This document shows positions 21,430 through 29,381 of a stretch of DNA of 64,000 bases, piece by piece. Every line of letters begins with the position of its first letter. The first letter of the stretch is position 1. The translations under genes and the position numbers were made by a program. The stretch spans positions 62,001-126,000 of the forward strand of contig NZ_JAPZDS010000003.1 of assembly GCF_029813115.1 (NCBI RefSeq). Reading direction: 5' to 3'. Under the pieces are notes generated by a model, which saw only the letters and a list, made by a program, of their open reading frames with translations, did no database searches and was not told the DNA's origin. Origin of the DNA: Aureimonas sp. SK2. Its GTDB lineage: Bacteria > Pseudomonadota > Alphaproteobacteria > Rhizobiales > Rhizobiaceae.

Positions 21430-22124
21430 GCGGGGCGGCTCCGCGCGTTCGCATCCGGGACGCCGCGTCCCTCGTCCTGTTCGATCGGAGCGGCGGGCGC
21501 ACGCGCTTCCTGATGGGGGTGCGCGCCAGCGGCCACCTTTTCATGCCCGGCCATCTCGTGTTTCCCGGCGGCCGCCTCGAAGCGTCGGACGTCGCGCTTG
21601 CCCGCCATCTGCCACTCGACGCGGCGGTGACGGAGCGGCTCATGCGCGGCAGCCCGAAGCTCGCGTCGCGCCGCCGGGCAGCGGCGCTCGCGCTCGCCGC
21701 CATTCGCGAGACGCAGGAGGAGACCGGGCTGCTCTTCGCCGAGCGCGGTGCCTCACCGCCGCTGCCGGATGCCTTCGCACCCTTCGCGCGGGCCGGCGCC
21801 GTGCCCTGCCCACGCGCTCTCGTGCCGCTCGCCCGCGCCGTCACGCCGCCCGGCATGCCGCGCCGTTTCGACGCCCGGTTCTTTCTGGCGCCCGCCGACT
21901 GTCTGCTGGAGCGGCCCGACCCGATCGCGCCGCCGTCCGACGAGTTCGAGACCGTCATATGGGTGGGATCGGAAGAGCTTAAGGCCTTTCGCGTCGCCGA
22001 CATCACGCGACTCATCCTGGAAGCCGCCTTTGCCCGTATCGACGAGGGATCGCATGGAGACGTCTCGGCGCCGATTCCCTTCTTCCGCCGCCGCGGCCTG
22101 ACGCACACGGTCGAGCATCTATGA
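21426..22124 (+). CDS. NUDIX hydrolase with a split Nudix box (NUDT19-like)
   Basis: A 232-residue protein begun by a TTG that overlaps the DUF983 stop (TTGA). HLVFPGGRLEASD gives the first half of the Nudix box and ALAAIRETQEETGLLF the second. About 35 residues separate them, more than in the standard 23-residue box. An insertion of this kind is known from NUDT19, a CoA/acyl-CoA diphosphatase. The metal-binding REtqEE residues are intact. The substrate here is not known. A nucleoside-diphosphate-linked compound is the family expectation. Confidence 0.87.
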   Translation: MSGAAPRVRIRDAASLVLFDRSGGRTRFLMGVRASGHLFMPGHLVFPGGRLEASDVALARHLPLDAAVTERLMRGSPKLASRRRAAALALAAIRETQEETGLLFAERGASPPLPDAFAPFARAGAVPCPRALVPLARAVTPPGMPRRFDARFFLAPADCLLERPDPIAPPSDEFETVIWVGSEELKAFRVADITRLILEAAFARIDEGSHGDVSAPIPFFRRRGLTHTVEHL

Positions 22125-23305
22125 CGGCAGACGTTCAGGACCTTTCGGCCGGTGCCGGGCGCGAACGTATCGACTGGCCGGGTCTGATCGCCGCCATCGG
22201 GTCCATCGGCGCGGTCGGGCTGGCACTCGGCCTCGGACTGCCGCTGCTGAGCGTCGTCCTCGAGAATCGCGGCATCTCCAACACGATGATCGGCCTGAAC
22301 ACGGCGGTGGCGGGCGTCGCCTCCCTGCTGGCGGCGCCGGCCGTGATTCCCCTGGCGCGGCGGTTCGGCGTGCGCGGGACCATGTTCCTGGCGATCCTCG
22401 CCGGGGCCGCCTCGGCTGTCGGCTTCTATCTCCTCCAGCCGTTCTGGACGTGGTTCCCGCTGCGCCTCGTCTTCCACTTCTCCGTGACGCTGATGTTCAT
22501 CCTGTCGGAGTTCTGGATCGGGTCGGTCTCGCCGCCCCACCGCCGCGGCCTGATCCTCGGCATCTACGCCACCGTCCTCGCGCTCGGCTTTGCCATCGGC
22601 CCGTTCCTGTTTTCCCTCGTGGGCAGCCGGGGCTTCCTGCCATTCGGCCTCGGGGCCGGCATGATCCTCCTGTCGGCGTTCCCGCTCCTCTTCGCGGGCC
22701 GGTCGGAGCCCGAACTGGAAGCGGAGCATCGGACGCCCTTTCACCGCTATCTCTGGGTCGTCCCGGCGGCGACGGGCGCGGTCCTGGTGTTCGGAGCGGT
22801 GGAATCGGGCGGGCTGGCGCTGTTTCCCATCTACGGCCTGTCGATCGGCTTCAGCGAAGGCGGGGCGGCGCGCCTGCTCACCGCCGTCGGGCTCGGCAGC
22901 GTGGCGCTCCAGATCCCGCTGGGCCTCCTCAGCGACCGGGTGCGGGACCGCCGGCACCTTCTCCTCGCATTCGCCGCGATCGGGCTCGCCGGCTCGCTGC
23001 TCCTGCCGCACCTGGAGACGAACTGGGTGCTCCTCGCGCTGGTGCTCTTCGTCTGGGGCGGCGTCGTGGCGGGCCTCTACACGGTCGGACTCGCCCATCT
23101 CGGCTCGCGCCTCAGCGGCGCGGATCTCGCGGCCGCCAACGCCGCCTTCATCTTCTGCTACTCGCTCGGCATGCTCGTCGGTCCGCAATCCCTCGGCCTG
23201 TCGATGGATCTGTTCGGCCCGAGCGGCTTCGCCTACGCGCTCGCGGTGTGTTTTCTGGCCTATCTCGTGACGATCGGGGCGCGCACCGTCGTGCGTCCCT
23301 CTTGA
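22121..23305 (+). CDS. MFS transporter
   Basis: A 394-residue protein with about 12 membrane segments. The layout matches YcaD-like members: LGLGLPLLSVVLENRGISNTMIG in the first segments, a loop with RRFGVRGTMFLAI between segments 2 and 3, and a long central loop around residues 195-215. Substrate unknown, probably efflux. It overlaps the NUDIX gene by 4 nt and ends the topA-to-MFS run of close-packed genes. rpmG lies 193 nt downstream with its own leader. Confidence 0.9.
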   Translation: MTADVQDLSAGAGRERIDWPGLIAAIGSIGAVGLALGLGLPLLSVVLENRGISNTMIGLNTAVAGVASLLAAPAVIPLARRFGVRGTMFLAILAGAASAVGFYLLQPFWTWFPLRLVFHFSVTLMFILSEFWIGSVSPPHRRGLILGIYATVLALGFAIGPFLFSLVGSRGFLPFGLGAGMILLSAFPLLFAGRSEPELEAEHRTPFHRYLWVVPAATGAVLVFGAVESGGLALFPIYGLSIGFSEGGAARLLTAVGLGSVALQIPLGLLSDRVRDRRHLLLAFAAIGLAGSLLLPHLETNWVLLALVLFVWGGVVAGLYTVGLAHLGSRLSGADLAAANAAFIFCYSLGMLVGPQSLGLSMDLFGPSGFAYALAVCFLAYLVTIGARTVVRPS

Positions 23306-23498
23306 CTTGAGCGCCGCCATGCGTAGTGTCCGCCGCGATAGTCGAGGCGGCTCGTCCGCCCCGTCGAGCATCGAGCCTGAACCCGGTCCGGTACTCGAAT
23401 CTTCTCGAACCCCGAGTCCTGCATGCCCCGTGCGACGGTTGTCCATCGCACCGCCCGGCGCAGGATGCGACAATTGACAGACGGACGGACCGAAGACC

Positions 23499-23666
23499 AT
23501 GGCCAAGGCAACGACCATCAAGATCAAGCTGCTGAGCACGGCGGATACCGGCTTCTTCTATGTGACCAAGAAGAACAGCCGCACCATGACCGACAAGCTC
23601 GTGAAGACCAAGTACGACCCGGTCGCGCGCAAGCACGTCGAGTTCCGCGAGACCAAGATCAAGTAA
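23499..23666 (+). CDS. rpmG: 50S ribosomal protein L33
   Basis: A 55-residue protein beginning [20 protein letters not shown] and ending EFRETKIK, the alphaproteobacterial L33 pattern without the zinc-binding cysteines (a C-minus paralogue). It is part of the large subunit near the E site. A strong terminator follows at 23695-23718. The leader before it (23306-23498) contains no other gene. Confidence 0.97.
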   Translation: MAKATTIKIKLLSTADTGFFYVTKKNSRTMTDKLVKTKYDPVARKHVEFRETKIK

Positions 23667-23694
23667 GCCCAAACCGGCTTCGACGATGTCGCAG

Positions 23695-23718
23695 CGCCGC
23701 CCTTCGGGGCGGCGTTTT
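23695..23718 (+). terminator. rho-independent terminator after rpmG
   Basis: A perfect 8-bp GC stem (CGCCGCCC at 23695-23702, GGGCGGCG at 23707-23714) with a TTCG tetraloop, followed by TTTT. It lies 28 bases after the rpmG stop. Confidence 0.88.
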
Positions 23719-24070
23719 GCGTTGGGCGATCGTCTCACGCCGGCTGCGCAAGTCCGGCCATGATAGAGGCGATGGGAGATCGGCGGGATAAGTGGCCGGC
23801 CGGCGATCGGGTCACGGTACGAGGAAACCGTTGAAGACCAGATGCCGGCCGACCGCCCCACGGGACCCAGGAGATGCGGCGGACCTGAGCATTCCATGGG
23901 GAAACTGGAAGGGAGAAGCTTGCCTGCGCCCTTTTTCCCACGCCCCTAGACTTGCCGAGAATCGTTCGGGAATCAATCCGAACGACAAAATGCCGACGTG
24001 ATCTTTTCATGAATGGTTAACCTTGCGGCCGAGTCCGGCGCGCTAAGGTCGAGCGGTCCGCGAAGACTCG
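23719..24070. other. intergenic region between rpmG and divK; pleD absent
   Basis: About 350 bases with no convincing gene. Short open frames on both strands have no recognisable domain. In the Hyphomicrobiales and Caulobacter genomes I recall, the diguanylate cyclase gene pleD follows divK here. I looked on the minus strand for its receiver and GG(D/E)EF segments and saw none. Near 24014 there is a short GGTTAACC palindrome. Two GACTC (GANTC methylation) sites lie just downstream, at the 3' end of divK. Confidence 0.6.
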
Positions 24071-24442
24071 TCAGGACTCGCCGAGGAACGACTTGATCGT
24101 CTCGATGAACTTGGTGACGGAGATCGGCTTCGAGATATAGGCCTCGCACCCGCCCTGCCGGATGCGCTCCTCGTCACCCTTCATGGCGAAGGCCGTCACG
24201 GCGATGACGGGGATGCGCTTGAGATCCGGGTCGGCCTTCAGCATCTGCGTGACCTCGAGGCCAGAGATTTCCGGAAGCTGGATGTCCATCAGGATCAGGT
24301 CCGGCTGGCTTTCGCGCGCGAGGTCCATGGCGGTCAGGCCGCTGCGGGTCTGGACGGTGCGGTAGCCATGGGCCTCGATGAGGTCGCGGAAGAGCTTCAT
24401 GTTGAGCTCGTTGTCCTCGACGATCATGACGGTCTTGGTCAT
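24071..24442 (-). CDS. divK: cell-cycle response regulator DivK
   Basis: A 123-residue single-domain receiver. It has the acidic pair Glu9-Asp10 ([11 protein letters not shown]), phosphoacceptor Asp53 ([13 protein letters not shown]), Thr in VTAFAMKGD and Lys in ISKPIS. The [11 protein letters not shown] / [10 protein letters not shown] pattern is that of DivK. In alphaproteobacteria DivK is phosphorylated by DivJ and dephosphorylated by PleC, and it lowers CtrA activity through DivL/CckA. A ribosome-binding site AGGAAGG is 8 nt before the ATG. It is monocistronic here, without pleD. Confidence 0.94.
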   Translation of the reverse strand: MTKTVMIVEDNELNMKLFRDLIEAHGYRTVQTRSGLTAMDLARESQPDLILMDIQLPEISGLEVTQMLKADPDLKRIPVIAVTAFAMKGDEERIRQGGCEAYISKPISVTKFIETIKSFLGES

Positions 24443-24560
24443 TGTCGCAACCTTCCTGGCAGAATCCAGTCGCTTCCGCTCCTGTACCGGTTCGCAAAAG
24501 TACCCGACATTTGATTTAACAAAGGTGGAAATGCATCACCCAGGCGTGAGAGACATCATC

Positions 24561-24869
24561 ATGGTTAAAAAAGGCTTCGGGATGGATCCTCCGTCGGAAG
24601 ATCATGCGTCTTCCTTAGCGATCGATGCCCTGTCGTTCGTGGCGGCCGACACGGTCCTGTTCAACCGGTTCCTCCGCCTGACGGGACTGGAACTGGAGAA
24701 CTTGCGTGCCGCCGCCGGCGAGCCGGCTTTCCTCGCCGGGGTGCTCGATTTCGTCATCGCGGACGAGGCGACGCTGATCGATTTCGCGACCGAAGCCGGC
24801 GTCGAGCCGCAGGCCGTGGTCGCCGCACGCCGGGCGCTCGGCACGGACTACGCCGAGTCCTTCTCTTGA
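24561..24869 (+). CDS. DUF3572 family protein
   Basis: A 102-residue, mostly helical acidic protein. Its core SLAIDALSFVAADTVLFNRFL...GLELENLR...FLAGVLDFVIADEATLIDFA is the DUF3572 pattern found next to divK in Hyphomicrobiales. The ATG at 24561 has a GAGAGA 8-10 nt upstream. ATGs at 24531 and 24582 are alternatives. Function unknown. The next gene overlaps its stop (TTGA). It diverges from divK, sharing about 118 bases of promoter DNA with one GAATC (GANTC) site. Confidence 0.87.
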   Translation: MVKKGFGMDPPSEDHASSLAIDALSFVAADTVLFNRFLRLTGLELENLRAAAGEPAFLAGVLDFVIADEATLIDFATEAGVEPQAVVAARRALGTDYAESFS

Positions 24870-25546
24870 CGAAGTCTGCGCCCGTGACGCGCGGACCTTC
24901 ACCGGCCGAAATCGAGCGGCGGCACGCTGGCCTCGCGATCCTCGATGTCGACGAGGTCGTGCTGCACTTCATCGCCCCCTTCTGCGAGCTGCTGGCCGAG
25001 TACGGCGCGCGCCTCCACTTCGACAGCTTCCGGCTCACGGGCAACGTGCGCTCGATCTCCACCGGCGCCGCGCTGACGGGGCACGAGCTCGACGGCGTGA
25101 CCGAGCGGCTCTACGCCGAGCAGGAGCGGCGGCAGGCCCCGGTGGAGGGCGTCGCGCCGGCCCTGCGGCGGCTGTCGGAGACGGCCGATATCGTGTTCCT
25201 GACGGCGATGACGCCTTCGTTCTACGACCATCGGCGACGTCTCCTCGACGCGGCCGGTTTGCCCTATCCGATGATCGCGACGGAGCGCTCCAAGGGCGGA
25301 CTCGTCGCGGAACTGGCCGAGCGCCAAGACGGTCCCGTCGCCTTCGTGGACGACCTGCCTCCGAACCTCGAAGGCGTCCGCCGCAGCCTGCCGCGCGCCC
25401 ATCTCGTGCACTTCATGGCCAATGCCGAGTTCCGCCCGCACCTGCCGCCCATGCCGCCTGGCACGCTGCGTGCGGACGACTGGACGGGCCTGGAGGCGAT
25501 CCTCGCCGACATCCTAGGCGATGGGGCGACGGTCGAGGACAAGTAG
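24866..25546 (+). CDS. HAD-superfamily phosphatase-like protein
   Basis: A 226-residue protein begun by a TTG overlapping the DUF3572 stop. The HAD motif I is ILDVDEVVLHF (Asp27 and Asp29), motif II is the Thr in VFLTAMTPSFYDHR, and motif IV is VAFVDDLPPNLEGV. Motif I departs from the common DxDGT. It may be a phosphatase, but no substrate can be assigned. It ends 30 bases from the convergent dnaE end. Confidence 0.78.
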   Translation: MTKSAPVTRGPSPAEIERRHAGLAILDVDEVVLHFIAPFCELLAEYGARLHFDSFRLTGNVRSISTGAALTGHELDGVTERLYAEQERRQAPVEGVAPALRRLSETADIVFLTAMTPSFYDHRRRLLDAAGLPYPMIATERSKGGLVAELAERQDGPVAFVDDLPPNLEGVRRSLPRAHLVHFMANAEFRPHLPPMPPGTLRADDWTGLEAILADILGDGATVEDK

Positions 25547-25576
25547 GGGCGCTGAGACGCGCCCCGCTTCGTTGGA

Positions 25577-28500
25577 TCAGGCGAGCTCGACGTTGACGAC
25601 GCCGGGCGCGGCCTTGATGGCGCTGGCGATCTGCGGCGAGACGCGGAAGCGACCTTCGAGGTCGATCTCGACCTCCCGCTCGCCGTCGTTGCGCAGCAGG
25701 ATCAGCGAGACCTGGCTTTCGCCGCCGGGCTTCAGATGGGCCATGATCGCCGGCCAGGGCTTCGAGTCGCGCAGGGTGACGCGAAGCGCCTTCTGCATCT
25801 TTTCCGCCTCGCCCTCCAGCGACTGGACGGCGGAGGCCCGCAGCGAGATGCCCTCCGGGCGGTCCTCGGCCGAGACGGTGACGATGACCGAGGCGCCGGG
25901 CTCCAGCATGTCGCGGAAGTGGATCAGCGTCTCGGTGAAGAGCACGACCTCGTACTGGCCGGTGGAATCGGACAGCTGCACGATGCCGATCTTGCCGCCG
26001 CTCTTGGTCTTGCGCTCCTGGCGCGAGGTCACCGTGCCGGCGAGGCGCCCCGCCGTCTGGCCCCGGCGCACGCCCGCGACCACCTCGGCATAGGACTGCA
26101 CCTTCAGGCGCTTCAGCGCGGCCTTGTACTCGTCCAGCGGATGGGCCGAGAGGTAGAAGCCGATCGCCTGGAACTCCTTCAGGAGTCGCTCGGCCGAGGT
26201 CCAGCCCTGCACCTCGACGAGGCGCAGCGGCTCAGGCCCGGCGTTGGCGCCGCCGAACATGTCGTGCTGGCCGGAGGTGCGGCCGGTCTGCGCCAGCGCC
26301 GCATAGCCCGCCAGCCGCTCGAGATTGCCGCAGAGGCGCGCGCGGTCGTGGCCGAAGCAGTCGAGCGCGCCGGCGCAGATCAGATGCTCCAGCGTCCGCT
26401 TGTTGACGATCTTCGGGTCGATGCGCGCGAAGAAGTCCTCCAGGCTCTGGAAGTCCCCGCCGTCTTCCCGGCGCTCCACGATGTGCTCGACCGCCTGTTC
26501 GCCGACGCCCTTGATGGCCGCGAGCGCATAGATGATCTTGCCGTCCCGGACCTCGAAGGCTTTGTACGAGGTCTGAACGGAGGGCGGAACGACCTCGATG
26601 CCCAGCCGCTTGGCGTCGAGGCGGAAGTCGTTGAGCTTGTCGGTGTTGCCCATGTCGAGCGTCATGGAGCCCGCCAGGAACTCCACGGGATAATTCGCCT
26701 TGAGATAGGCGGTCTGGTAGGACACCAGCGCATAGGCGGCCGCGTGGCTCTTGTTGAAGCCGTAGTCGGCGAACTTGGCCAGAAGGTCGAAGATCGTGTT
26801 GGCCTGCGCCTTCTTGATGCCGCCCCGCTCGCAGCCCTCGACGAAGCGCACGCGCTGGACGTCCATCTCGGCGCGGATCTTCTTGCCCATGGCGCGGCGC
26901 AGGAGATCGGCCTCGCCGAGCGTATAGCCCGACAGGACCTGGGCGATCTGCATCACCTGTTCCTGGTAGACGATGACGCCTTGCGTCTCGCGCAGGATGG
27001 GCTCGATCTTCTCGTGGATGATCTCGACCTCTTCCTCGCCGTGCTTGCGCGCGTTGTAGACGGGGATGTTCTCCATCGGGCCGGGGCGATAGAGCGCGAC
27101 GAGGGCGATGATGTCCTCGAAGCAGTCGGGCCGCATGCCGATCAGCGCCTTGCGCATGCCGACCGATTCCACCTGGAAGACGCCGACCGTCTCGCCGCGC
27201 GTCAGGAGCTGGTAGGTCGCAACGTCGTCGAGCGGCAGCGCGCCGAGGTCGATGTCGATGCCGCGGCGGGCGATCAGATCGACCGCGGTCTTCAGCGTCG
27301 TCAGCGTCTTGAGGCCGAGGAAGTCGAACTTCACGAGGCCCGCCTGCTCCACCCATTTCATGTTGAACTGGGTGACCGGCATGTCGGAGCGCGGATCGCG
27401 ATACATCGGCACCAGCTTCGACAGCGGCCGGTCGCCGATCACGATGCCGGCGGCATGGGTCGAGGCGTGGCGGTAGAGGCCTTCGAGCTTCAGCGAGATG
27501 GCGAGGAGGCGATCGACCACCTCCTCGGCCTTGCGCGCTTCCTGGAGGCGCGGCTCGTCCTCCAGAGCCTGGGCGAGCGTCACCGGGTTCGCCGGGTTCT
27601 GCGGCACGAGCTTGCAGAGCTTGTCGACATGGCCGTAGCTCATCTCGAGCACGCGGCCGACGTCGCGCAGCACGGCGCGGGCCTGCATCGAGCCGAAGGT
27701 GATGATCTGGGCGACCTGCTGGCGGCCGTACTTCTCCTGGACGTAGCGGATCACCTCCTCGCGCCGGTCCTGGCAGAAGTCGATGTCGAAGTCGGGCATC
27801 GACACGCGGTCGGGATTGAGGAAGCGCTCGAAGAGGAGCGCGAAGCGCAAGGGGTCGAGGTCGGTGATGGTGAGCGAGTAGGCCACCAGCGAACCCGCGC
27901 CCGAGCCGCGACCCGGGCCGACGGGGATGCCGTTGGCTTTCGCCCACTTGATGAAGTCCGACACGATCAGGAAGTAGCCGGGGAACTTCATCCGCTCGAT
28001 GACGGAGAGCTCGAACTCCAGACGCTCGCGATAGATCTCGACGGTCTGGCCGGGTGCCGGACCGTGGGCGGCGAGGCGCGCCTCCAGCCCCTCCTCCGCC
28101 TGGCGGCGAAGCTCGGCGGCCTCGGCCAGCTCCGCCTCAGCGGCGTCGGCATCCGCACCGGCGAAGCGCGGCAGGATCGGCTTTCGGGTGCGCACGCGAT
28201 AGGCGCAGCGCCGCGCGATCTCGACCGTGTTCTCCAGCGCCTCCGGCAGGTCGGCGAAAAGCTCGACCATCTTGTCCTGGCTCTTCAGGCAATGATCGGG
28301 CGTCAGGCGACGCCGGTCCTCGTGACTAACGAGGCGGTTGGAGGCGACGGCGATCAGGGCGTCGTGGGCGTCGAAATCCTCGTCGCAGAAGAAGAAGGGC
28401 TCGTTGGTGGCGACGAGCGGCAGGCCGAGCTCGTAGGCGAGCGAGACCGTCTCGTGCTCCGTGCGCCGTTCGCGTCCGCCGTGGCGCTGCAGCTCGACAT

Positions 28501-29176
28501 AGAGCCGGTCGCCGTAGAGCGCGGCGAGCTTCTCCAGCCGGGCGCGGGCGAGACCGCCCTGGCCCGCCGCGATGGCCGCCCCGATCGGCCCGAGCGGGCC
28601 GCCGGACAGGACGATCAGCCCTTCGGTGCGCCCTTCCAGCCAGGCCACCGGCACATGCGGGCGCACGTTGCCGTCGTGCGCGAGATAAGAAAGCGAGACG
28701 ATCTCGACGAGATTCTCGTAGCCGCGCTCCGTCGCCGCGATGAAGGCGATCGGGGCCGAGGGACCGAAGCCCGAGCGGTCGCGCGGGTTGACCTCGGCAT
28801 CGGCGAAATCGACTTCGAGCTGGCAGCCGATGATCGGCTGGATGCCGGATTTGGCCGCCTTCTCCGAGAACTCCAGCGCGCCGAAGAGATTGTTGGTGTC
28901 GGCGATGCCGATGGCCGGCGCGCCGTCGCCCTTGGCGAACTTGACGATCTGGTCGATCCGCAACGCACCTTCGAGGAGGGAGAAGGCGCTGTGAACCCGA
29001 AGGTGGACGAAACGCGGCGGCGCGATCGGTTCGAGCTGGTCGGACACGGCGATCTCCTCGATCGTCGGCGCGTCGTCCTCGGACAACTCGCCGACCGGCC
29101 GGAGGTAGCCGATGTCGTCGTAGAACGACTCGGGTGCCCTCTCGGCGTCAGAAGATTCGTCAGTGTTCCAATCCAT
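25577..29176 (-). CDS. dnaE: DNA polymerase III alpha subunit (replicative)
   Basis: A 1199-residue C-family polymerase. The PHP domain opens at FVHLRVHSAFSLLEGAL (about residue 57). The polymerase core includes VGPGRGSGAGSLVAYSLTITDLDPLRF and the catalytic acidic motif MPDFDIDFCQDRR. A helix-hairpin-helix region (AAIKGVGEQAVEHIV) and an OB-fold (LAGTVTSRQERKTKSGGKIGIVQL) follow. These features fit DnaE1, not the mutagenic DnaE2. The ATG at 29176 lacks a clear ribosome-binding site. A GTG at 29047 has GAGGAG before it, but codons between the two have strong third-position G/C from about residue 10, so the longer form is kept. It lies 64 bases after the small LexA-box gene. Confidence 0.96.
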   Translation of the reverse strand: MDWNTDESSDAERAPESFYDDIGYLRPVGELSEDDAPTIEEIAVSDQLEPIAPPRFVHLRVHSAFSLLEGALRIDQIVKFAKGDGAPAIGIADTNNLFGALEFSEKAAKSGIQPIIGCQLEVDFADAEVNPRDRSGFGPSAPIAFIAATERGYENLVEIVSLSYLAHDGNVRPHVPVAWLEGRTEGLIVLSGGPLGPIGAAIAAGQGGLARARLEKLAALYGDRLYVELQRHGGRERRTEHETVSLAYELGLPLVATNEPFFFCDEDFDAHDALIAVASNRLVSHEDRRRLTPDHCLKSQDKMVELFADLPEALENTVEIARRCAYRVRTRKPILPRFAGADADAAEAELAEAAELRRQAEEGLEARLAAHGPAPGQTVEIYRERLEFELSVIERMKFPGYFLIVSDFIKWAKANGIPVGPGRGSGAGSLVAYSLTITDLDPLRFALLFERFLNPDRVSMPDFDIDFCQDRREEVIRYVQEKYGRQQVAQIITFGSMQARAVLRDVGRVLEMSYGHVDKLCKLVPQNPANPVTLAQALEDEPRLQEARKAEEVVDRLLAISLKLEGLYRHASTHAAGIVIGDRPLSKLVPMYRDPRSDMPVTQFNMKWVEQAGLVKFDFLGLKTLTTLKTAVDLIARRGIDIDLGALPLDDVATYQLLTRGETVGVFQVESVGMRKALIGMRPDCFEDIIALVALYRPGPMENIPVYNARKHGEEEVEIIHEKIEPILRETQGVIVYQEQVMQIAQVLSGYTLGEADLLRRAMGKKIRAEMDVQRVRFVEGCERGGIKKAQANTIFDLLAKFADYGFNKSHAAAYALVSYQTAYLKANYPVEFLAGSMTLDMGNTDKLNDFRLDAKRLGIEVVPPSVQTSYKAFEVRDGKIIYALAAIKGVGEQAVEHIVERREDGGDFQSLEDFFARIDPKIVNKRTLEHLICAGALDCFGHDRARLCGNLERLAGYAALAQTGRTSGQHDMFGGANAGPEPLRLVEVQGWTSAERLLKEFQAIGFYLSAHPLDEYKAALKRLKVQSYAEVVAGVRRGQTAGRLAGTVTSRQERKTKSGGKIGIVQLSDSTGQYEVVLFTETLIHFRDMLEPGASVIVTVSAEDRPEGISLRASAVQSLEGEAEKMQKALRVTLRDSKPWPAIMAHLKPGGESQVSLILLRNDGEREVEIDLEGRFRVSPQIASAIKAAPGVVNVELA

Positions 29177-29240
29177 AGGGCGGAGTCCAGCCTCGGAATT
29201 CGGGATGGACCCGCCCCCGAGGACCCATCCCCAGATAAGA

Positions 29241-29324
29241 TCAGAGAATGTGGATCACCAGCGCGAAGCTTCCGAAGAAGAGCGAGAGAGCGGTCAGCGA
29301 AGCGAGTTCCTTCAGGATCAGCAT
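29241..29324 (-). CDS. 27-residue SOS-controlled membrane microprotein candidate
   Basis: A small reading frame of 27 codons plus TGA. It begins MLILKEL, and residues 8-27 form one uninterrupted hydrophobic segment (Ala, Leu, Phe, Val, Ile) with only Ser, Thr, Gly and a late His between them. This is enough for a single transmembrane helix. The ATG at 29324 is preceded by AAGGGG 7 nt upstream, the best ribosome-binding site in the neighbourhood, and by two LexA boxes. dnaE starts 64 bases downstream on the same strand. I know no family for it. By analogy with SidA of Caulobacter (29 residues, LexA-controlled, inner membrane, blocks division) or TisB of E. coli (29 residues, LexA-controlled), it may be an SOS-induced division inhibitor or membrane toxin. 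A leader peptide for dnaE is the alternative. Confidence 0.6.
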   Translation of the reverse strand: MLILKELASLTALSLFFGSFALVIHIL

Positions 29325-29327
29325 GTC

Positions 29328-29342
29328 GTTCCCCTTTCGTTC
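29328..29342 (-). promoter_or_regulatory. LexA (SOS) box 1
   Basis: GTTC, 7 bases (CCCTTTC), GTTC, the direct-repeat LexA site of alphaproteobacteria (GAAC-N7-GAAC on the coding strand). It covers the ribosome-binding site of the 27-residue frame and ends 3 bases before its ATG. Confidence 0.7.
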
Positions 29343-29346
29343 CTAT

Positions 29347-29361
29347 GTTCCTTTTTTGTTC
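29347..29361 (-). promoter_or_regulatory. LexA (SOS) box 2
   Basis: GTTC, 7 bases (CTTTTTT), GTTC. It lies 4 bases from box 1, giving four GTTC words in 34 bases. A possible -35 TTGATC lies at 29376-29381 on the minus strand. With 17-nt spacing its -10 region would fall at 29353-29358, inside this box, the usual geometry for LexA repression, although the -10 match itself is poor. Confidence 0.7.
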
Positions 29362-29381
29362 CATCGGGGTCGGGAGATCAA

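Noticed and set aside
23719-24070. Search for a pleD remnant or a small gene
   Set aside because: No receiver or GGDEF segment in any minus-strand frame. The short frames present lack start signals.
24504-24575. TTAA words near divK considered as CtrA sites
   Set aside because: Only single half-sites are present. No second TTAA lies 7 bases away.
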